A stretch of DNA of 64,000 nucleotides from positions 1,183,719 through 1,247,718 of the forward strand of contig NW_025064880.1 of NCBI RefSeq assembly GCF_019112545.1, given 5' to 3'. This DNA comes from Guyanagaster necrorhizus. Lineage: Eukaryota > Basidiomycota > Agaricomycetes > Agaricales > Physalacriaceae. The notes under the pieces were generated by a model. That model did no database searches. It was given only the letters and a program-made list of their open reading frames with translations, and was not told the origin of the DNA. The translations under genes were made by a program, and so were the position numbers. Shown piece by piece: positions 44,000-56,894 of this stretch (position 1 is the first letter of the stretch; every line of letters starts with the position of its first letter).

Positions 44000-44687
44000 C
44001 TATGGGTATTCCACCACTTGTCCCAATTGAATAACCTTGGTAATCATAGTTACCCTCGGATGCGTGGTGAACGACAGGGTCGAGCCACAGGTATGCGTCG
44101 TCCGATTGCTGATGAGAACGAAGGTGTCAGCTTCGTTCTGGGAGAAGTGGGGGACGCTGTTGGATTGAAAGGGAACGGGAACGGCTGTCAAGGTCCCAGT
44201 ATCACCTGAGGATTTGCTTGGGTTGGCATTAGAAGGGGTCTGGCTATCAGTGGGACTGCTCGCGAAGGGATCTGGACTGCTCGACAGTGCGATCGAACGA
44301 TACGCATTTACGATGGGTTCATGGTCGAAAAGTTGAACGGTGCAGGTACAAGCCTGCGATTGATACGTCTTCAAAGCAAATGACGTTAGTCCTAGCCAGA
44401 ATAGTGTAGACTGATACTGCGCACCTTTTGGGCATATGCCACAACTGAGTGGTGGGATTATGATAGATAACTTTTGACTCGTAGTCAACGTGGGTATGAA
44501 TCCCATGTCCACATGCAACACAGATGAGCTGAGAAGAACCAGGTGTAAAGTGTATTGGTCGTATCGAAAGAGGGCCTACCTGATCCAAAGGCAACGTAGG
44601 AGAATTGAACCACGGACACTGACAGGTTACAGTCCCTTCAGTAATCTGAACGCATCGTGCTCTGGGAGGTAAGATTTGTCGAGGCAT
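44000..44687 (-). CDS. Cys/His-rich hypothetical protein of an agaricomycete-type family; apparent 1-nt deletion
   Basis: ATG 44685-44687 opens MPRQILPPRARCVQITEG, then a first cysteine cluster CQCPWFNSP. A GTAGGC...TCTCAG intron leads to LICVACGHGIHTHVDYESKVIYHNPTTQ. The family continues with a Cys-x-x-Tyr motif. Here that continuation (VAYAQK before a GTGCGC...GAAG intron) is one base out of frame, near 44441-44448. After the intron TYQSQACTCTVQLFDHEPIVNAYR and a Ser/Thr-rich tail run to TGA at 44000. The spacing of Cys and His (CxC...CxxCxHGxHxH...CxC) suggests a structural metal site. Function unknown. The single-base shift means either a recently inactivated gene or a sequence error. Confidence 0.65.
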
Positions 44688-45337
44688 CGAGGGAGAAATG
44701 CGGAATACAGGGTGAGACAGAACTTGGGACTCATTTTGCGTCTTGACGCGTCTACATAATAACAGTTCTAAGGTGTATGAAAGGAAACCTGTGAGGTATA
44801 TGGCCACTTTCCATTAAAGATGAGAAACAATAAGTCTGCACAACGGTGTCGACTCTGAGAGGAAGAAGACCGCCAACTTAGCATGTGCCAGTTTTTCCAG
44901 GGTCTTAGTGACTGAAAGTTAGTGCAATGTGAGATGGGGACGGAAGTAGAGGCTCATCTTGGCATACCTTTATACGTCCAAGGAATTGCAGGGCATGCAG
45001 ATATGGAAGCTAACTCGGCTGTGGTGCAAGATTACTTGCAACGTCTCCTTCTTATGTACGACACGGAAGAAAGATACATACATAATGTATTTAAATTTGA
45101 AGTTGAAATGTCGACTCACGATCAGCCCTCCGATCGATCTTTATGAGTGTTTATGCAATCATCATTTTACAGTTCCAGGTCGGGGTTCCTGGAGGGTATC
45201 AAACCTTGACAGTCTCATACAATATCGACGAGAACACGAATTCGAATACGACACAGATAATTATAGATACATGGATAGGATAGACACGATAATGAAAAGA
45301 ATGATGTCAAAAGGACAAGGAGCAATCATCCAAAGAT
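44688..45337. other. intergenic
   Basis: 650 bp between the SPT16 stop and the start of the Cys/His-rich gene (both minus). Short frames only. A hydrophobic in-frame extension before 44687 (MAIYLTGFLSYTLELLL from 44807) could be an alternative N-terminus of that gene. Confidence 0.5.
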
Positions 45338-48300
45338 TCACCGCCTTCCCTTCCCGTTCACCTTCTTCCCATTCATCTTCGACTTGCCGCTCGACTTGCC
45401 ATTCGACTTGGACTTCTTAGGACGATCAGATTCAGAATCATCACCCCCATTCGCTTGTTTGGCCTCAGCTCGCTTCAGATCAGCTGTGTACGACCAGATA
45501 AAGATCCAAGGTGACGACGATAAAAGAAAGCACTCACATTTCGCAGCTTTCCTCTCAAGTTCATCCCAATCATCACCTTCATCGCTATCGGACCCCTCGC
45601 CGAAGTCTGATCCACTCTCGCTTCCGCTAGCATCAGAGTAGTCACTCTCTTCGTCACTGCTGCTAGACTCCAAATCTTGGGCCTCCGCTTCGAAATCAGA
45701 CTCTGAATCAGACATTTCCGACGCGTCGCTCTATTTGTCAGATAGTCAGCATTCATCCCTTTCTAGAAGATGCAGACACTGACCTCCGCTCCGTTCGACG
45801 CTCCCAAGAAACTCCATCCACCGTTGTGGAAAAAGTCATATGGGTTCTCATTGATGTGCTTCATGATAGGTCCCCAGTTCAAGTTGACAGGGCCCTCAGC
45901 CATAGGAATATCGACAGAGCTAGGTAGATATTAATGAATGTAAAAGAGAATGACGCACAACAACTTACTCCAACCAGTTCTTGACATCATCCATTTGCGA
46001 ACTCGGTATTGAATTGATATGCAAAGGCGCCTTGTTGAAGTCCTTGAAGATTAACACCAGATCAAATTGCTTTAGGCTGTATTGGACACGTTCCAGTGAT
46101 GCGACCTCGATCTCAGCCAAGGTTACGACGAGGAATGGCGGATCAGTTAAATGCACAAGACATTCTGTTGTGGGCTGAAGCCGCACACCAGTTCGGAATG
46201 GTACGCCTTCAAAGGATAGTTCCCGGAATGGAATGTCGAGCTCTAATGTATCTTCAAGCTGTGTGGATGCCACGTAAGAGGTCAGTGTGTAGCTGTAGCC
46301 TCTGAGAGACCTACCGTTGACGACCCAGCTTCGGCGATTTTCTCTGCAAATGCCTTGATCTCCTTGTTGAGTAACTGTCGCCTCCTCCTTTCTTGTTGTT
46401 CCATCTCAATTTCATCCTCGTCACCGTACCTGTGCTTCCGCTTCCGATTACCAGTCTCGTCAAACTGGACATCGGTCGCTTCCCGGTAGAATTGAACATC
46501 CTGAAAGCGACGATTACATTATGATTGTTTCTAGCAACTCGCCAACCTACCAGCGCCTTCTTCTTCCCTATCATGATGGGAGCTTTGAGGTGAACGTGTA
46601 TGATAACCAACAGTTCATGGTCGCACGGCTGGAAGAAAAGGTGCTTGATGTTACTGAAGAGAATGTCTGCCATTCACAGTCAATGGCGGCCACATGTATT
46701 GTAACAATCCTACTCACCAACTTTCTGCGACCCGATAGGTGATTGATAGCGTACACCATTCTGATGAATTTCAACTTCTCCGGGAAGCCGTTTCCCATCA
46801 AGCGGCGGACGGATGAACGACTCAGTCAGTTTAATAGGTCGCCGACCCTTCAACTCGATTAGTTTATCCTGCTCAATGACATCAGCCATTTCCTTCTTTT
46901 GCTGCTCCCGCTTGTTAGCCTCCTTCTTTAGGTCAGTGATCTGTTTATAGACACTGTCAAACCGATGCCCATCGGTGGAGCGATACGATATCGAGCGAAC
47001 AAATGTTGCATCAGGGTCTTGAAAGGGCTGCAGTGCTATTAGAACATGTCATACATATCAGCAATAAGTTCCTTACCGTATCCTCCTTCTTGCCGGCAAG
47101 TTGGCCAGGTGTCTGGAAATTAATTCTGAGATGGGTGAATTCGCCCTCATCGTTTTTGCTTGCGTTTTTAATCGCATTGATATGGAAAGGAACAGCGAAG
47201 CCGTGGATAGGGAGGATGACAGTTTGTGCTTTCCGGTCGACGAAGATCTGGGTTGATCGTGAGTGTCTACCCTCAATTAAATAGCCACAGAGAGAACTTA
47301 CGCGCAGTTTGTCAACTTCAGCAGGAAGAGCAGCCTCGCCCTTATAACTCTGGTATTTCTTCCACCCCTTACCCTCCTTTCCGCTCGTAGCACCACCCTC
47401 CTCGGAATACTTAGCCAGTCCTTCCTGATGGATCTTCTCGTGGAGCTCACGTTGATGCTCTGCTAGCTTGGCGGCGGCCGTTTGGTGGACCTCATCCTGA
47501 GTGCGACGCGTCTGGTTACGCAAAACCTTCCCGCCAACGGTCTTGACCTTGGCAGGTGATCCGTTGGCCCTTGGTTGCACAGGCGGCTTTCGATCCTTTT
47601 TCTGGGGCTTCTCGTCCGCACTATCACCATTCAAGAAAAAAAGGGTATCCTTGGGAGATTTGACGCCTTCTGTGAGAATGGTAGACTTGTCCGTTCCGAC
47701 CTGGATGGTGTCGGCGAGATGAAGGGCATACCTAGTGAAGATGAGAACATATCTTGCTCTAAAATGGAGACAGCACTCACTTCACTCCATTACCATCGGT
47801 TAGATCATTAAATCCCAAGCCGACGATGATCACCATGTTGGTATGTAGAGTACGGGCATTCTTGGCAGAAAGTAGGTACGCAGCATCCCGGAATTCCACA
47901 CCAGTCTGAGGATGAAACTTGAATACGTTGAACGTGAATGAAGGACGAAATCACCTACCCCAAAGCCAATGTTCTTGACAAAATGTTTTTCGAGTGTAGG
48001 GTCCTTCTCCTCAATGAATGATAACGCGTGCTGATATGCATCTCGTGCTGTGACTCCTTCCTTAATGAAGGACAGCATTTCGCTCTGTAGTGAGAGTAGG
48101 AGATTATATTGCGCTTCTTGGCTCTGATGAGACGGTCAGCGCAAACTTGGTATATATATATAGAACATCAAAACGCACGGTTGTAGGATCTACGATAAAT
48201 GTCCGAGCAACATTAGCGCCGTAAGTCTTGAACCGCATCCCGAATGCCACGAGTAGCACCCCTTTATGGGAGATGTTGTCCTCTGAAGATTCTTCAGTGT

Positions 48301-49429
48301 ACCGGAGGTCATAACCGCTTTTGCTCGACCGAGAGATGATGATAGGGGAGTAACAGAATTCGGTTACTTGCCAGTCCGCCTAATAAGGACTCAATCAAAA
48401 GCACGAGTAACATGGTTACGATATACGCACTTCTGGAAGTTTCTTGCCCTTGTAATGGCCCCATACATTCATATCTGGGCCTTTGGCCTTCTCACCCTCC
48501 CCTGACCCCAAGCGCGCCTCAATCTGAGCTGCGAACTGATCATGATTGATTTTCGTTTCCCGGTCCAGAATGGTCTCTAATCTGGGCGCGACATAGTGCT
48601 TGAGGAGAGTAGATGTTAGATCCGCGGCAACCTTGGTGGCTTTCTGAAATTAGATGCAAGCGTCAGAAATTCGGACAAGAAAGGCTAATTCCTGGACACG
48701 CACGAGTTCCTCTTCATCTTTGATGGTCATAAAGGAAGATATGGAGTGGGACATGTCGACGAGCTCTGGCTTATCTGAAGCCTCAGCAATCTGTTTCCCC
48801 CATTCTGTCACTATTTTTCCTGTGTGCTTCTCCTTCACTAAGGTGCCGACTTTTTTATGACTGAGGTATAGGTTGGCGAATTGGGGGAGTGCGTCGTTAA
48901 CAGGCTCTTTTGCTTTTGCTTGAGCAAATATTTTCACAGGGATGGTAGCGGTCAGATCTTGGATTTGCGCCAAAAATTTTGCTTTAACATGTCGCGTAAG
49001 ACTGCGTCAAGTATGACGCAAGCTGATAGCGCACCTTTTGACGCCGAACAGAGTATAGAGAGCTTATCCTTCTCAAATAGAATGAATGTTGATGGGAATT
49101 CATAACCAAGTAGCCATTGCTGGTAAAGAGACACGTAAGCCCGGAATGCTCCAGTAGACAGAGAGATTTCGTGAAGCACAGTGCACGGACCTGGAAACAG
49201 GTGCCTTTCCTCATGGGTTCATCGTCAGCAGCTGGATCTCCCGCAATCAAGATCAGGGCATCGCAATCTGCCACAGTAGCATAGTCATTGGTAGGGCTCG
49301 CGTTCTAAGGCGCCATGCCGTGAATCAGGGAAAAAGCGGGGTAGAATACAGAACAGGACCTACGTTCCATCCATCGTATATCTTCTGCAAGCGAGCTTGA
49401 AAAACAGGTTTGTTCAGCTCGACGAGCAT
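45338..49429 (-). CDS. SPT16: SPT16, large subunit of the FACT histone chaperone
   Basis: FACT (Spt16-Pob3) loosens and restores nucleosomes during transcription and replication. ATG 49427-49429 begins [21 protein letters not shown]. The aminopeptidase-like domain follows ([100 protein letters not shown]). The dimerisation and middle PH-like domains include [29 protein letters not shown] and [35 protein letters not shown]. The end is a very acidic stretch ([12 protein letters not shown]..., [15 protein letters not shown]) that in the family binds H2A-H2B, then a Lys/Gly/Asn-rich basic tail. More than ten short introns. Intact as far as I can follow it. Confidence 0.95.
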
Positions 49430-50224
49430 TTTCGCTGAGCACGGGAGAGCAAGTAGGGGTCAAGGTAGGGGGTCAAGATGAAGGCGCGTTCTCGGAGGCG
49501 CGAGGGTGTCGGAGCTCAAAATTATTGAATATCACGGGTCACGACAACGTGATGCTATGTCACATCACTCGAGTCGAGGCTCATCAGTGACATCACTGCA
49601 CACGTAGAGCTCTACTTTGGCTCTACTTGTATTGAACGTTAGCGTTCTTAAATTTCCTAAGCTGATAAGTATTATCTGGACGAATATTTCCTTGTAATGA
49701 ACAAATATTTCAAGACTTGCTTTCATCTCCGGAGAAGCACAAGAATTCGAATCTCAACTTTTGACCGTTTCTGGCAACTGTAATCTCAGTACCTAAGTGG
49801 CTGCGACAAGCTCGCCAGCACGAGTGCCCTGTTTACGAGAGATGTATCCACGAGGCAATAGAGCTACAGTATGTCTGGCAGCACCATACTATTACCGGTG
49901 CATAATATACACAGCTATGGGTCTCATAACACCAAAGCAGTGTTCAGTAGGCTGCGGCGGAAACCTTGAAATGAATAATACTGATATCATATCATAGATA
50001 CGTAGAATCCCAAGGTTTATTAGAACAAGAACTAGAGGGTAAATGTACAGACGATGACGAGGTAAGGGGGCCGCCAGTGGAAGACAAAAGGGCATAAATA
50101 TGTATACGTCCACAAAAGCAAACCGATAAAAAGTGAGAGATTTTCCGCCATGACGATAAATATAAGTGGAAGAGAGATGGAAAGACCATGATACAGTTTT
50201 TAATGATGATGGTAATGATACATT
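49430..50224. other. intergenic
   Basis: Roughly 800 bp between the SPT16 start and the stop of the Ser-rich gene, both on the minus strand. It should contain the SPT16 promoter. No gene or repeat recognised. Confidence 0.55.
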
Positions 50225-50932
50225 TTACTCCAGCACTTCGTCCGGGGTGGGAAGGGGTAGGGGTATGGCTGCGGGACTCAATTGTAATGAATTCACCACG
50301 GTAGGCGACGGGGTAATCGCAAGTTGACGTTGCCGCTGGAATGGGTTGCGCGTGTTGGTGCGCGAAATCGGGGAAGCTGCAGGATAACGGTTGAGGATAA
50401 CGATGATGATAATTTGAAACCAATAAAATCTCACAGAGAATAGCATTCGAGAACCACTGATATTGCCTGAAATTTAACTCGTCCTCCATTTCTAACCCCA
50501 CTGACACTGCTTCCGCCCCCACATCCGCAGCTGAATCACTTTCGCTGGCCTGAGCGATAGCCTTGAGTGCAAATGCGGTGGTAGTTCGGAGCACGGGCGA
50601 GTGTGGGGGGAATAAGTTGAGAGAAGGCCTGAGGATAGAGAGGAACTCTTCCAAGGCCTCAGTTGACAATGCAGATCTACAGGATAACTATTCGGGCCAC
50701 TGATGGTGATGCAAGGATGATGAGAAAGCACATACCGCGGTGAAGATCGCAAGCTAGGTGAGCTAGTAAGCTCTCTACTGTCAGATGATGTGGACGACGA
50801 CGAGAGCTTGTTGATCTCTTCCACGCGGGAGGCAGGTCGTACTAAAAAATTACTGAATGATGCAGTGGCAAGCCGAACGGGGCGAGGAGCCACGAGGACG
50901 GGATTACATTCGTTGGATGCGTTAAAGTTCAT
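50225..50932 (-). CDS. hypothetical Ser-rich protein
   Basis: ATG 50930-50932 starts MNFNASNECNPVLVAPRPVRL, followed by SFSNFLVRPASRVEEINKL and a Ser run. Intron 1 (CG|GTATGT...TGTAG) leads to SALSTEALEEFLSILRPS, RTTTAFALKAIAQASESD and DELNFRQYQWFSNAIL. Intron 2 (50377-50434, T|GTGAGA...CTGCAG) leads to SSPISRTNTRNPFQRQRQLAI and the acidic end LPTPDEVLE with TAA at 50225. All junctions keep frame. Family not recognised. No signal peptide or membrane span; probably an intracellular, partly disordered protein. Confidence 0.6.
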
Positions 50933-51601
50933 GGTAAATGAAGGATGATGAGATACAGACTAAGATATAGAATCGGGGAATCAGGATAGGCAACGAGTGT
51001 CGAGGCGATGATGAAGGCCAGGAAGAAGAAAAGACCCGGGTGCACATGGCTATCCGGCCGTGATTGTACTTATTGATTCTCTTTGCCATTTCTGGATCAG
51101 CCATGACAAGATTAAGATGAGATAAGCAGAATCCACATCAGACAATTATAAAACAGTCTCTAGCGTCGAGGCACCAAATATTATACACTCACAGACACAC
51201 ATACCCTCTCCTACTAGCGAGACAACTCAGAATCCCGAACGGCACGAATTTATTTTCAGGTACTATGTTCCACGGCACTAAACCTTATCCCACCGACCAC
51301 AGATTCGTTTCTTATTGTTGAATGTATGATTTAATATGATGATAGTATATATCGCTATATTGCATTACTTTTGCTTATTTTCCGCTCTTGCGGAGCAAAT
51401 CTCGCATATTCAAAGTCGTAGAGAATCGAAGCGACAAACATACCGTTTGCAGCAAGTGTCACGATGTCATCGTCACTGCGCGTTGACCCATGTACGTATG
51501 CCGGAATACCTAGTAGCAGCTCTTCTCTCTGCATACTTAGTTGTAACGCCTTGTTCGGAGGCACTAAAGCCGGAACGGAAGCACGATGACGCACAAGTAT
51601 T
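50933..51601. other. intergenic
   Basis: 670 bp between the RPC82 stop and the next minus-strand gene's start. AT-rich and without a recognisable gene. Confidence 0.55.
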
Positions 51602-53756
51602 TTAATCATCCACTCCTTGAGAAACAGCAGAGAGATCACGAAGAATGAACACAGAGTCCTCAACACGCCTCTCCAAAATAGTCAACTTCTCCTCCTTTTG
51701 TTTCCATTCCTTGATAATGTCTTTGTCCAAACTCGTCAGCAGACTCTCGTCCAAACGGACATCGCTTCGTTCTCGTTTCTCCAACACGGCTTTCAACATC
51801 GGCTCCTCCTTCTCTGCCTCGCGTCGCATGCCAATATTATACAGTGTCTTGTACAATTGACCCAAGATCGCGGGATAAGCTTTGGCAAGGTCGACGTGCC
51901 TAGTAAAACGTTGAGTGGTAGAAGAAAGGAAGGCAGGGAAGTATGTGCACCATAGGTAGAAAGTCCTCGAAGGGGCACGGTCTGCGCTTCTAGGTACCTC
52001 CTGAGTGCTCACAAGAGAATCCGCCGCAAGCGCAGATAGCAGGGGCCGAACATCCTTGGGTGCCATCATTACGATCTTGGATATCTACATAGTCAACGCA
52101 TGTGTGTAAGACAAGAAGAAACTAACGACGCAAACGCGTACCTGCTTCTCGTCCATCTTCCCTGTGTCAAGCAACAGGCGCAGTATTCTCACACCCTCTG
52201 TTCCATGTCGCTCTCTCGTCACAGCCTCCAGAACATTTCTGCGCAGTCGTTTCGCAATAATGTCGAATTCAACGTACACTTTCTGCGAATCGTACGATAC
52301 GAATGATGACTCTTTCCCGACAGCGGTGGGGTTATCGGCATTCGACATGATACCAAGGTACTCCTTGATACATGTCGTGTTCGACACCCCTTTCTTCGAT
52401 GAAAACACGAGCCCAGAAGAGAGGTCATCCTGGTCAGAAAGTTGCATAGAAATATTGGCTACGGAGATAGGTTCTGTAGAAGAGGTTAGCGCACGGAGAA
52501 GCAGTATCTCAACGGAGAGGCGCACCTGTTCTATTTTCGAGGAGATTCTTCTGGGAAGACTCGGTTACTTTTAAGGCGGCTCTGACGACCAGAGCAGCAC
52601 CATTATTATAGCGTTCTCTGACCGCTTTTTCAATGAGCTGGGCGACTTGAGAATAAATATGGTCCCGAAAGACAATAAAGGAAGCCCACCGAATTACGAA
52701 TATGTATGTTAAATTTGTCAAAATTTAGTCGAAAATAAACGGAGTCCTTTTCCTGTTATGAATGACTTAACCCACAGAGTAAAACCGGACGGCGTACGTC
52801 TAAAACACCAGTACTTTCAGTTGCTTTGCGCTGGAAAACGATTAAGACACAGAACAATACAAGGACTTGGACATACTTTGGCAGATCGTTGGCCTGGCAG
52901 ATCTTTGGCTTTCCGTTTCTAAAAATCATCAGACATGAAGTGAATTGTCGGGAAGTCGCACTCACTATGCCAACACCTTCAGCATCCTTCTCTTCTCGTT
53001 TTATCTTTGCTTGAGCAGTCTCCCGGGCCTCCTTAAGCTGTTTTGACGTAGGAAAGCCAACAATTTTGGCCTTCTCTTCTGCCTCGTATTTGATGAGCTT
53101 GTCGCGAGGAGACTCGTGAGAGAGAACTGTTGATGGCTTTAGATATGCCTCCTCCACGAGTTTGTACAACGCCTGGGAGTATACAGCTGAGCCTAAGCGG
53201 AGTTCAACTAACGTTTTGTGGCTGAAGGGTCTGGCACACCTTTTGGATCAAGGATTGACAGTTCCGAAATGATATCTGGCGGACGAAGCTTGCCATGGTC
53301 GAGGATAAGCTGAACAATCTGTGCACCCTAGAAAAAAGACACGGTATAAGGCCTTGCTTTCAGACGGAGGGTGAATAATGAGCACACCGCTTTTCCGAAC
53401 AGCTCCCCTGTCAGCCATGTATATTTTCCAAACCTCAACCTCATCAGGCACTCATCTATATTGACCTCCAAGACCTCCCCTTCCTTGTCTAGGGTAGCAT
53501 GCCAGAGGATATTGTGCTGAACGAGAACGAGCACGACCGCCCGAACGGTACGAGTCTTCAATCCCGAGTAGCGCGCAAGGCTGGGCAATGTCAGGCGTCC
53601 ACGAGTGAGAAGGACTGAGGCAACCCTCTGCGATGGAAAAACGTCGTGAATACAGGACCGGACATCTCAATAACTGACTCTGCTCACTGCTGTTAGGCTG
53701 CCAAAGTGTGAATGAATTATTTGAACGCACAGTCGAGTAGTATGGGCGTCAGCCAT
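51602..53756 (-). CDS. RPC82: RPC82 (C82), winged-helix subunit of RNA polymerase III
   Basis: C82 belongs to the C82-C34-C31 subcomplex that recruits TFIIIB and opens promoters at tRNA and 5S genes. ATG 53754-53756 gives MADAHTTRLCVQIIHSHFGSL. A GTGAGC/GCAG intron leads to the first winged helix: RVASVLLTRGRLTLPSLARYS, GLKTRTVRAVVLVLVQHNILW, then FGKYTWLTGELFGKAG. Next are LVEEAYLKPSTVLSHESPRDK and a Lys/Glu-rich charged segment, EKDSVYFRLNFDKFNIHIR, LIEKAVRERYNNGAALVVRAA, FVSYDSQKVYVEFDIIAKRLR and ATRERHGTEGVRILRLLLDTG. The C-terminal coiled region ends LERRVEDSVFILRDLS. Several GT-AG introns (e.g. GTACGC...AACAG at about 52740-52786). Identity is firm; one junction near 52680 is ambiguous. 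Confidence 0.93.
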
Positions 53757-53895
53757 AGCAAGAGTCAGAAAAGGGATGTTGGAATGGTGATAGTAGGTAG
53801 CAACGGTAGCTTGTTGGGCTTCATCAAGTAGCTCGCGCAGGCATTCCAGCCACGGACAAAGTAGATTTACAACGAAATGTCAAGACAGAAATGAA

Positions 53896-54238
53896 TCACA
53901 TTATTTTCAATACATCATCCGGCAATCGCCGCTCGGGTATACGGTAATAAAAGGATTTGCCTCCGTCTCCGCGTCTTCCCATCCAGCCAGAGCCTCTTAC
54001 AGAATGATAGCCTATGGAGTTAGCAAAACGAATGAAAAAAAAAGAAACAAATACTACGCTGTTGGACAGTCAGAAAAAAACAAATCACTTAGCCTCATGT
54101 AGTGAGTATTGGCCAGTGTGAAAAGCGCCTAGGTGGGAAATGGCATAGCAACGGACCGCAACCCCCTGAGCCCAGAGACATCTTGGTAGATATCCCTGTA
54201 ACATTTTCAACGAGGCGGCGAGCGCCAGAAACAGCATG
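53896..54238 (-). CDS. possible small mitochondrial protein (weak candidate)
   Basis: Between RPC82 and the acidic-protein gene, an ATG-started frame at 54236-54238 reads LKMLQGYLPRCLWAQGVAVRC-YAISHLGAF, which looks like a mitochondrial presequence. After TCCATAG at 54012-54017, a second frame gives YHSVRGSGWMGRRGDGGKSFY, RIPERRLPDDVLKI and a stop at 53896. The two frames do not join in phase at any GT or GC donor I see, so this may be two fragments or chance. The second exon has a conserved look. Confidence 0.3.
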
Positions 54239-54256
54239 GCGACAAGATGTCGATGC

Positions 54257-56894
54257 TCAATCCACACGGACTCGTTTGGAACCTGATACTGCTCAGTAAC
54301 ATGCATTATTATCTGTGGAAAAAGTATATACCTGGAGAGCTATGTCGCGACGAAGGATTTTCCAGGTCGCCGCCGTCAGCATCCTCAACTTCGTCAATGG
54401 ATCGCTTCGAACTCCGGCTGGCAAGCGTAACGGAGCTCTTATTGGAAGCGGTTTCGGCTTCGGGGTCGAGTTCTTCCCAGGTAGTGTCAGGGTCACCTTC
54501 AGCGTCGGCATCCCCCCACTCTTCATTGTTTAAATCGTCGTAATTTTCTTCTTGTACGTGAACACGGGAGTCTGCTGATATGATAGCAGGTAAGTGAGCC
54601 TGGACTTAAGTCAAAGACAAGATGCAACTACTAACCTGTACTTCTGTTCTTAGGATCGTCGGTCGTCGTTAGCAATTGATGATCTTCAGAGTTAGCATAT
54701 TCCTTATCAAGCTCTGTACATGATATGAACACGCATTCGGGGGAAAAAATACAGAAGAACGAACCAGACGACGGCGCGTCATTCTCAGAGGTGTCGATGT
54801 CAGTAACAGCGGTTGTACCCGACGTGTCTGCTACTGTATGCGAATGATCATCTGAAAAAAATTGTCAGCTTCGTCAATGAGGAGTGACAAAACGCTTACC
54901 TTTACCTATATGCTCTTCGTCCTTACTTTCAGGCGGCAATGTAACTTCAAAAGGACGGGGTGTGACCAGCCTCGATAAGGTTTCCTGAACTGAATCCGCA
55001 GCAAAATCCTCTTCTTCTGGAGCCCCATAGTCGTAGTCTCCGTCAGCATCATCCTCATATTCGTTGTGCGTTGCGGCCGCTGGCTCGTCTGCTGCCGATT
55101 GGCCTTCATCACATTTTTGTTCGCTGTGCTGGTCATCAACCTGATCCTCTGGTTGCTCCTCCAACTCCTTAATGCTTTCGGGTTGAACCGATGGCTCGAC
55201 GGGCGCTTCTTCTAGATATTGTTCACCATCCTCTTCACCTTCAGCGCCTGATGTATGTTCTTGATCTTGTTCGGCGACTTCAAGTTGTTCTACATTTTCT
55301 TCGTATCGTTGTTCCTGTACCGATTCCTCGTTGGCGTCATGTGATTCTTCAAATTGGTTCTTCTTATTCTCTGAAGAGTTCGATAGTGAGTATCGCGCTG
55401 GGATAGAAAATGAGAAGAGATATTCACCTTCGTCGGTTGTATAGAACACCTCATCTGATTCCAGTTGGAGGCGTGCCACATGATCTTGGAGTTGGCGATA
55501 CCGAAGAACGAATCGTGGGGAGACAGTATGCAGCCGTAGACGTAGCGGTCCCGAAATATCGGAGGCATCATGAATTATGTTCAGTTCATGGAGAGTTACC
55601 TCACTAGCGTATTTATTGTCCTGAAATTTTATATAAGCAAGATATGATAAAATTCGTAGGCGCGACTCACTTCAGAAATCACTAGCTGCAAGTCATGCGC
55701 ATCTAGAACAAGCTCTGCTGTAGATAGATCAACGGCGCTAGAAAGGTATTCGTCTTCCCGAAGAGCACCAAACACGGCCGACAGAGACTCATAGTACAGA
55801 GTAGGATGGTGCTCCAGCAGTAAAGAATACTCCTGCTGTCCTGGTTGAGAAGATGAAGATGCAAAGCTTGGCTGATTGAACAAGCAAACGTCAGAATGAT
55901 CAAAGTCTGGAAAAGAAAGTAGCACAGCTGGGGGCGGCTCGATATACACCCCGTCCGAAATTTCATGAGGATCCTTGGGCAGGTCATCAGCGTGTGGGTC
56001 AGAGACCACTTCCACATCTGCGGGGCCAGACACAAACACGGCTTCTGCTTCGACAACAGCGGCCTCGTCAGTTGTCGCTGCAACCTCGTGGGCATTCGCT
56101 TCGACCCTGACAACCGTTCCATCTTCAAGGGATTGATGGTTCTCACCCAACGGCTCTATTACTTCCCCTGAGGTGACCTCGACAGTAGTTTCATGATTCT
56201 CATGGGAAAGCAGATCCTCCTCCAGAGGCTCCAAGGGCGCGGCGGATAACGTATCGATGGGGGCTGCATCTGAAGTACCATCAATCGGCAGATGGTTCAC
56301 TGGGGCATTCTCTGATAACGGCTCTGTGGACTGCTCAAAAGACGAGATAGCAATGTCCTGAGTCAGCTGCGACGTTTCAGAATGAATAGGGAGGAGTGAA
56401 TCGGATCCTTGAGAAGGGGTAGCATGAAAAGATGGATGGCTCTCCGAAGGAAGCTCAATGGGAGTATGATCTGCTGGAAGACCTAGCTCAAAATCCGCAA
56501 TAGGGAGCGGGGGTGACTGAATGTCATGGCGTTCCAACTCTGTATTTTGGTCCGGAGGGAACTCATCCAAGACCTCCACATCAACCATGAATTCCTGCTC
56601 GATACCTGCACCATCGTCAACCATCTCGTACTCAGGGTTATGTGGAGGTTGATTGTACGAGTCCATATCCACTTCGACGTCGAAATCGGCGTCGGCAAGC
56701 GACTGATCTGGGTCAAAATGGGCATCTGTATCCATGCTGGATTCATATTGCATCCACATCACGGATTGCATCTGAACGTCGATGTCTGTAGGGTAGTCCA
56801 GCATCATCTGGGTATCGAAAGGTTCCAGCATGGTGGAAGTCATGGTGAGAGTTCGGGGGAGGGCGTCAAAAAAAGGGCTTATATTTGTCATCAT
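54257..56894 (-). CDS. very acidic hypothetical protein, possibly nuclear
   Basis: ATG 56892-56894 opens a long first exon (to about 55677) rich in Asp/Glu/Pro/Ser. A GTGAGTC...CAG intron leads to the best-conserved-looking part: DNKYASEVTLHELNIIHDASD, ISGPLRLRLHTVSPRFVLRYR, QLQDHVARLQLESDEVFYT, preceded by VDLSTAELVLDAHDLQLVISE. More acidic exons follow (EENVEQLEVAEQDQEH..., DDADGDYDYGAPEEEDF), then NYDDLNNEEWGDADAEGDPD and SSSKRSIDEVEDADGGDLEN. The last exon, after CCAG|GTATAT...GAGCAG, gives VSGSKRVRVD and TGA at 54257. The K-R-V-R-V end and the KRSIDEVED segment suggest nuclear localisation. The function is unknown; composition fits a chromatin or transcription-linked scaffold. Confidence 0.75.

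Noticed and set aside
49992..50669. 225-codon single-exon reading of the Ser-rich gene's 3' end
   Set aside because: A clean T|GTGAGA...CTGCAG intron (50377-50434) gives an in-frame end LPTPDEVLE; the unspliced tail is Ile/Ser/Cys-rich and looks non-coding.
50922..51104. 60-codon minus-strand frame upstream of the Ser-rich gene
   Set aside because: Ends next to the downstream ATG and is probably leader sequence; no motifs.
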